DNA of 64,000 bases from Phlebotomus papatasi (lineage: Eukaryota > Arthropoda > Insecta > Diptera > Psychodidae), in NCBI RefSeq assembly GCF_024763615.1, contig NC_077223.1, forward strand, positions 2,976,001-3,040,000, read 5' to 3'. Shown here one piece after another: positions 58,430 through 64,000 of this stretch (position 1 is the stretch's first letter; each line of letters begins with the position of its first letter). The notes below the pieces were generated by a model, which saw nothing but the letters and a program-made list of their open reading frames with translations, did not search any database and was not told where the DNA came from. Both the position numbers and the translations under genes were made by a program.

Positions 58430-60340
58430 TACCTAGGGCATAACTCTTGAAATATAAATTCACCTTTCAATATTGTTCTTATAACCCTACTTTAAATACT
58501 TACAAGGTATTTCTGTTGTACGATTCTTCTGCGTGAGAACTATTATAGCTGAAGTTTATATTTCTTTAAAGAAGAAAATTAATTTGACATCCAATATTCT
58601 AAAAGAAAAACTCTATATCAAGAGCGATATGAAATTATGACAAAGGGATCCAAAAAAGATGGAATAATATTATCAGTAGTACATCACCTAAAGAAAAAGG
58701 TGATTCTTTGAGGGGAAAAATCGCCTTTCTCTATTTCTTTTCCATCACAAGGAGGACAAGGAGAGTCCCATTGAATTTCTCAGTGAGTAAATTGACTTTC
58801 GAAATGAAAAGTTATTCTTGTGCAAACACCATGGACAATAAAATTGAATTAGAGACTTGTGACCCATTGAATTGTATGGAGTTCCTGGTGAAATTTTCAC
58901 ATCTTGTACCAATGTAATGAAAGTTAAATGGTTTTTTGATTGCATCACAGTCTTCACTTCCTCTTACTTCTTCTGTCCCCGCTGGGAAGCCTTGGGAGCT
59001 TCTGGCGTGACTGGACTCCGAAAAGCTCGGCACAGTTCGAGTCAGCACTTGGGAATATTTCATTTAATCACCATTGACCACAGGGAAGCATTTTTCATCA
59101 TGACCTCTTGTATCGCAACATCATCTTCAACCCCAATACGACATCCCTTTTAAACTCAATTCCCATGTCACATCATTTTGACTTTTTTACGACTAAGACC
59201 GAAAGGGTATTGCTGATAGGGTGAAGTGTTAGGAAAAAGTCGTGAGGCAGCAACAGATTCTATAATATTGTTGATTGCAATCTCCATTTTTTTTCCTCAG
59301 TATAATCAACTAATGCTATTTCTGGTGATGTTATGGAATTTCAGTCATCATCTTGAATTATGTTTTCCATGAAATACAATAAAAATAGGAAGACAATGGA
59401 AAGCTTAAGGCTTTTGCTAAGTCTTCGAGCTTATAATATTTATATGTAAAACAATGAGTATAATATTTCCAGGGAAAATTGTGTTCTATGAAATTTTATT
59501 CTTATTATTAAGATAAACACAATTTTGATCCCTATAGCTCAATGGCTTGGAAATTCCATTGGATTTATTAGATTTCTTCCTATTTTCCCTGAGAAAGACT
59601 CAAAATAATATTTTCTAAGGGGTAAATCATTTCGGGAAACTCAAGTTAATCTGGCCAGCAGGAAATCCATGGGGAAGCCGGAAAACTCAAGAGGAACCAA
59701 GGAAACCTACGGAGAACTATTTTAGCCCAGAGAATCTGCATATTTTTTTTCAGTCAAGTTATATATATATATATATATATATATTTTCAGGGCACCCGGA
59801 AACTCGACCCACTCTAGCCTATCAATTATCCTTGATATTTTCCAAAATTTTTCTATTTTATTAGTTCAAACTATTATACACTAAGGCGGCATTTATAGGG
59901 GGGACTTTTGATTCGAAACTGTTCTTTCGAAATAAAAATGTCTCACTGAGCTTTCTGACCGTGTCATTTTGCCTACTCTCAGGCGCACAAAATATCGCAC
60001 TGAGCTTTCTCTGAGTGACAATTGCCTACCTTTTGACGCATAAAATATCGCACTTTTCATCATCCATTAATATTTACTTGGTAACCCTTTGGTTTCTATT
60101 AAATTACCACGTACCTCAAAGCAATTTTGAAACGTTTTGGAATAAAATAAAAAGTCTGCTAGACTTTCTATTTTAGTCGAGACACAAATGGGAGTATTAT
60201 AACAGCTAACTGAGAGATTTTATTCAGACACAAACCTCAAGGGGAGATTTTCCAAGACTCGCCGGTGCATAGCACAGTGGGGTGCATTTTTTAAATACCA
60301 TCGTTTAAATGCAGGCTAGGGTTTTGAAATATAGGGGCCA
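58430..60340. other. Mostly unique block
   Basis: 58640-59400 is repeat-free with overlapping short frames on both strands (none recognised). A perfect (AT)n run lies at 59758-59784. At 59945-60055 a word (TCGCACTGAGCTTTCTCTGA-like) occurs twice in tandem, about 58 bp apart. Confidence 0.45.
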
Positions 60341-60538
60341 TTTCCACTACCGCGCTAGATTCAGATTGAATTGTCTCAATTGGATATTGGGACAATACAG
60401 TCTTAATATAAGGAAGCAATATAAAGGGTTTTATTAAGGCCATATACACCGCCACATTAGATTGAAATTGAATTGTCCCAAAAACCGATTTTGGGACAGT
60501 TTAATCTCAATCTAATGCGGCGGTGTAAATAGCCTTAA
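60341..60538. mobile_element. MITE, family Q (GGCCATATACACCGCCACATTA), one full and one partial copy
   Basis: A full copy at 60434-60538: TAAGGCCATATACACCGCCA, CATTAGATTGAAATTGAATT and, inverted, AATCTCAATCTAATGCGGCG and GTGTAAATAGCCTTA. The partial copy at 60341-60410 repeats the left arm (GGGGCCATTTCCACTACCGC, GATTCAGATTGAATTGTC). Confidence 0.85.
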
Positions 60539-60673
60539 GGGCCTTGACAGACATGAGGATCAGCCGAGAGACGGCTTAGCGTAATTATATTAGAAATAAT
60601 GGTTAAAGTGCATATCCATCATTTTCCACTAAGTCGCCTCTCGGATTAAGTCCTAAGTGTGTCTAGGGCATAA
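60539..60673. mobile_element. MITE, family A, copy 7
   Basis: GGCCTTGACAGACATGAGGA and GCCGAGAGACGGCTTAGCGT on the left; AAGTCCTAAGTGTGTCTAGG then GCATAA on the right. This is the closest relative of copy 1 in the window, in direct contact with family Q. Confidence 0.9.
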
Positions 60674-60882
60674 TAGATTGCAGGTCTTTTTCGAAAATTT
60701 CCTTTACCTAATTTTTTATTGCCAAATTTTACAAGCATTTGAAATTAAAGCATTTTGAAGCTAAACTATTTCATGGTAAGGTCCAGTTCCGTTTAAAAAT
60801 AGAAGGAAAAGCTACATTTCAAAAATGTTCTATTTGGTCCCCTAAAGGAGCACCACTGTCCCCTATTAGCCTGCCTTACAAA

Positions 60883-61116
60883 TAGGGTGAAAGGAACGTC
60901 TATTGACACTTTAAGAACTCATGACAGCACCTATTGACACCCTACTCTGTACCATTTGGGATACGAAATTTGAACATCTCTGTTTATAGTAAAAGGTATA
61001 TTACAGAAAAAACGTTATATTATTTATATTTTACTAGATACATTAAATAATTTTCAACATTTTGACAAAAGTGTCAATAGGGGTTTCCTGTCGAACAGAC
61101 GTTCCTCCGACCCTAC
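60883..61116. mobile_element. MITE, family R (TAGGGTGAAAGGAACGTCTATTGACA)
   Basis: TAGGGTGAAAGGAACGTCTA then TTGACACTTT on the left; AAAGTGTCAATAGGGGTTTC then GACGTTCCTCCGACCCTA on the right. Arms of about 35 bp with an indel. Confidence 0.75.
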
Positions 61117-61134
61117 TGTCACTTTGACTTATAC

Positions 61135-61262
61135 AATCCGTGATAGAGCTCTTTCATCGTTAAGGCTCTTGAGGTTGGTTACCAACACTAAGACGGCGAT
61201 GGTCGCAAAGGAGATTAGAGGTCTCATAATCAAGATGAAAAATAAATTCAATAGATCAATTG
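61135..61262 (+). mobile_element. Retroposon fragment with GATGG core, copy 3
   Basis: GGCTCTTGAGGTTGGTTACC, AACACTAAGACGGCGATGGT and AAAAATAAATTCAATAGATC. Same order as the copy at 53030. Confidence 0.5.
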
Positions 61263-61264
61263 AA

Positions 61265-62350
61265 GATTGACATTACTGAAGTCACACTGTATGATATATT
61301 TCTATACAGAATTTAACTATTAGTTCAAAACTTTGTTTTCGTCAATTTTTTTCGAAATTTTATATTTAGTTCTAATGGATAAAATCCATTATGTGTTTTA
61401 AATATTTATTGCAATAAAGTGTTTTAGTTCCATCGCAAAATAATTAGCTAGAGCTTAAAAGCATTTAAATTTTTTAGCTAATTAGAAAGCGTCGTGGAAG
61501 TAAAATATTCTGTGGAATGTGAAATTGAATATTTTATTTCGTTTCAAAAAATTCTGAAACCTTTTTCTGTCTATAATGGTCTGTAGTAAATTATATTAAA
61601 TTTAGATTCTCAATTAAATCTAGAAAAGTAGTATATATGTACCATGTATTTTAAGTGTGACAAATTCTAAAATGGGTATTCTGATAAAACTATTTTAAAC
61701 ATAACTTTTAAAATTGCAATTACCTTCCATTTTCATTTGGCTGCTAAAGTGACATATGACCGAGTTAAATGTCACCCTCTGATCCAGCAAACTTTCCCTA
61801 CATCATCCTTCGCCAACAATTTAATTGGTAGGTATAATCACGGAAAAAGTCGCCAAGTTGTAAGCTGTATAGTGTGCATAAAATATTCACTAGCTTTAGC
61901 ATGATTTATGTAGTTGGAGTTATGGAGGACAACTTTTTCTCTTGGAACTTTTTAAAAGCTCACGCATGACTTTATCCCTTGGCTCCAAATAAATTACAAT
62001 ATTTTCCATTTTTCATGCAGTCTTTTAGCTGCAACATTTCTTCACTCCAGCTCATTTTAAGCTATCATAGGAAGGGAGTAACAAAAAATCACTCAGAAAG
62101 TTTGAAAATTGTAAATCCTCTTTCGCGAATAAAAAAAAAGAAACTACACAACTTTGCAATGTAATTCTTTCGGAGTTTTTTTTCCAGAGGATATATGCAC
62201 TTTTTAAAAGTTTACATTTGCATAATGTAATTTAGAGGAAAATCTCAGCTTTTCAAATGAGTTGCTTGCAAAAACAACTTATTTTTTACAGGCTTTCAGA
62301 TTTTATTTTTGCTGTTGAAAGTTCGCACGATGCAATATAAAGGAGATCTT
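61265..62350. other. AT-rich spacer
   Basis: No feature recognised. Confidence 0.5.
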
Positions 62351-62354
62351 CCAT

Positions 62355-62577
62355 TAGGAGAAAGTGTCCATGCTAGATACCATTGAAAGCTTCGTAATGA
62401 CTAAATTTTCTATGTTTCACAATATATATGTGACTCATCGCAACCATATTTTAAAAACTATGGGAAAGTGGCGATTTTTTAAAATATATTGCGGAGTCAC
62501 GTTTATTGAGAAACATAGGAAAAAATTAGTCATTACGAAGCTTCCAATGATATCAAGCATGGACACTTTCCCCTATT
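62355..62577. mobile_element. MITE, family E, long copy
   Basis: TAGGAGAAAGTGTCCATGCT then AGATACCATTGAAAGCTTCG on the left; GAAGCTTCCAATGATATCAA then GCATGGACACTTTCCCCTA on the right. The interior shares GCGGAGTCACGTTTATTGAG with the compact copy at 30172, which looks like an internal deletion of this type. Confidence 0.92.
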
Positions 62578-63145
62578 AGGGTAAGTGTGTCAAATTTTGG
62601 CATAGTTGCAAATAAGCACCGAAGTCTTAGGTTTGAAATGCAATATTTTTAATACATATTGATATTTCTTGTCACTTCCTATAAATTAGTTTATCACCTG
62701 TGTTTTTTTTTAAATTAGTTCCCAAAATATTGATAAATTAATGAAAATATAGACATTGCTTTGGATAGTATTCCGGCCACTTTGAGTGCAATATCGGCCA
62801 CCTTGTTTGTGACCACCTTTTGTGAAAACGTCATACGGAACGAGTTTAAAAATATTTACTTTAATACGTTTATATGACCCACAAGTCCCTAAGATCTTCC
62901 GTGTAGTTTGTCCTGAAGACCTGAAGAGTTTACCTTGGCATCCCAAATTTACGCGTAGATTCCCGTAGCAATTTGCCCCTCCTAAACTCTTCCAAGGCCT
63001 ATTCCACGTGATATTTTTCATAGAGGCAATGCTTCTTCATCTATGGCCATCGTGAACTCAAATTGAAAAAAAATACTATAAAATAAATAAGAAATTTAGG
63101 AAAGCCAAGGATGTTGCCGGAATAGGCAACACTGCCTCACCGGAG
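62578..63145 (-). mobile_element. Pogo-like DNA transposon relic, copy 2
   Basis: The left end AGGGTAAGTGTGTCAAATTT then TGGCATAGTTGC matches copy 1. On the minus strand at 63019-62921 the frame reads EKYHVE, stop, ALEEFRRGKLLRESTRKFGM, PR, stop, TLQ. Both stops are one C-to-T change from Gln. This is a psq-type helix-turn-helix as in pogo/Tigger/CENP-B transposases. It begins directly beside the family E copy. The right end is decayed near 63107-63145. Confidence 0.7.
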
Positions 63146-63149
63146 AGAC

Positions 63150-63620
63150 TCTCACAAAGTATCTACTTCTTTACGCGAAATACAGGATCCAGCTGAGAAA
63201 TTTTACCGAAAATTTAAAGATTGATTCATTATTAACATAAACAGAAAGAATCTTTAATGAAAACTAATCAATTTTCATGAAAAACATCGAAGGAAAACCC
63301 TCTACACTTCACCAGAAATCACAAGACTGCTAGAAACACAAGCGATATGTCGCTTTTTTGTAAGACTCCTTCTACACTGAATTTCTACTACACAATTTAA
63401 ATTCAAATTATACCCAAAATTTAACGATTCTTGCGTTAACAAAATGAATAAATATTTAAAGGCGAAATAAATTCATTGACTAGGGGAGACTACAGACTAC
63501 AGAGACTACTGTATAGACCCGAAAAGAGCTTACCACCATGTGGTAGGGGGCGGCCAGGACCTCTCTTTTGTTGGGTTTGGTTAAGAAGCCTTTTTATTGA
63601 AAGGGTCCTCTGGACGGTGA
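63150..63620. other. Spacer
   Basis: No clear feature. TAGGGGAGACTACAGACTAC at 63482 resembles the family P end for its first 11 bases only. Confidence 0.4.
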
Positions 63621-63624
63621 TGCA

Positions 63625-63905
63625 TCACATTACCATATCATCATAACCGTCGTGATTCTGTGATCTTATCGCCAGTATTCTCCATCCTCACGCGACCGGA
63701 GTTCGGAACATCCATTATTACTTTTCTTATAAAAGTTGGGGTTGTCAGTCCCATGCCCCGTGGTATCAAGTGCAGTGAAGCTCATTGGATACAATTCGAA
63801 CACCCTTAACGTTAGAAAAATTCCGGGTGACCTAAAAGGGATTCGAACCGGGACACTTGCATCATAGAGCGAGTGCACTTCAGCCATTGAGTGACCACAG
63901 GGATT
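63625..63905 (-). mobile_element. tRNA-derived SINE
   Basis: On the minus strand from about 63900: GGTCACTCAATGGCTGAAGT (A-box region) and CCCGGTTCGAATCCC (perfect B box), then a non-tRNA body to about 63625. The anticodon arm has a mismatch and the acceptor does not pair in full, so it is a SINE and not a tRNA gene. The body is higher in GC than the surroundings. Confidence 0.65.
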
Positions 63906-64000
63906 TTGGCTTTCAAAATTTTTACCCTAGTCCCCGGCGAGTGGCCTTCAAAGTTGAAGCCAATTTCTTACTTTCACATACAAATAGGTATGGGAATTTT

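Noticed and set aside
63835..63905. Functional tRNA gene
   Set aside because: The B box is perfect, but the anticodon stem is mismatched and the acceptor is incomplete.
1..64000. Integrated viral sequence
   Set aside because: I looked for RNA- or DNA-virus polymerase, capsid or nucleoprotein motifs in the longer frames and saw none; the only polymerase-like motif is the retrotransposon RT at 56.6 kb.

Overview
The window is AT-rich eukaryotic DNA with no intact protein-coding gene that I can recognise. Most of the 64 kb is introns or intergenic sequence packed with degraded transposable elements. The style points to an insect, most likely a nematoceran fly: very many short inverted-repeat transposons (MITEs), RTE-like non-LTR retrotransposons with a short tandem 3' tail, tRNA-derived SINEs, long AT-rich spacers and no long exons. 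A phlebotomine sand fly would fit, but the species is a guess and cannot be proved from the sequence alone.

Layout. 1-3.1 kb: spacer plus a 700-bp inverted-repeat element. 3.1-6.7 kb: a MITE, the 3' end of an RTE-like element, a CTT microsatellite, another MITE and a 440-bp terminal-inverted-repeat (TIR) element. 6.94-8.6 kb: a 1.65-kb minisatellite of about 31-bp hairpin-forming units, with a MITE inside. 8.6-24.3 kb: long unique blocks separated by MITEs, including a pogo-like element with a transposase remnant (14.9-15.4 kb). 24.3-27.3 kb: an array of related inverted-repeat units, one unexplained open frame and a 206-bp tandem duplication. 27.6-28.55 kb: a GC-richer unique block that looks like a promoter and first exon on the minus strand. 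29.1-31.7 kb: nested and tandem MITEs. 32.6-38.7 kb: mostly unique. 38.8-41.6 kb: paired hairpin elements, a 51-bp minisatellite, a second minisatellite that on the minus strand is an array of consensus 5' splice sites, and nested MITEs. 43.6-50.1 kb: a SINE, LTR-like direct repeats, another SINE and decayed non-LTR retroelement with an RNase H remnant on the minus strand. 50-56 kb: mostly unique, with two more TIR elements. 56.4-58.0 kb: a frameshifted RTE-like reverse transcriptase flanked by hammerhead-ribozyme-like core motifs. 58-64 kb: MITEs, a second pogo-like element and a tRNA-derived SINE.

The most interesting patterns are these. (1) At least a dozen otherwise different MITE families begin with the same terminal word, about TAGGG(G/T)AAA, next to a TA. 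Two of the elements carry remnants of the same psq-type helix-turn-helix transposase, so one pogo/Tc1-mariner-like transposase could have mobilised them all. (2) Three hammerhead-like cores lie around the reverse transcriptase remnant. (3) Tandem arrays have unusual RNA-level content (hairpin units; repeated 5' splice sites). All coordinates were read by eye; element ends may be off by several bases.
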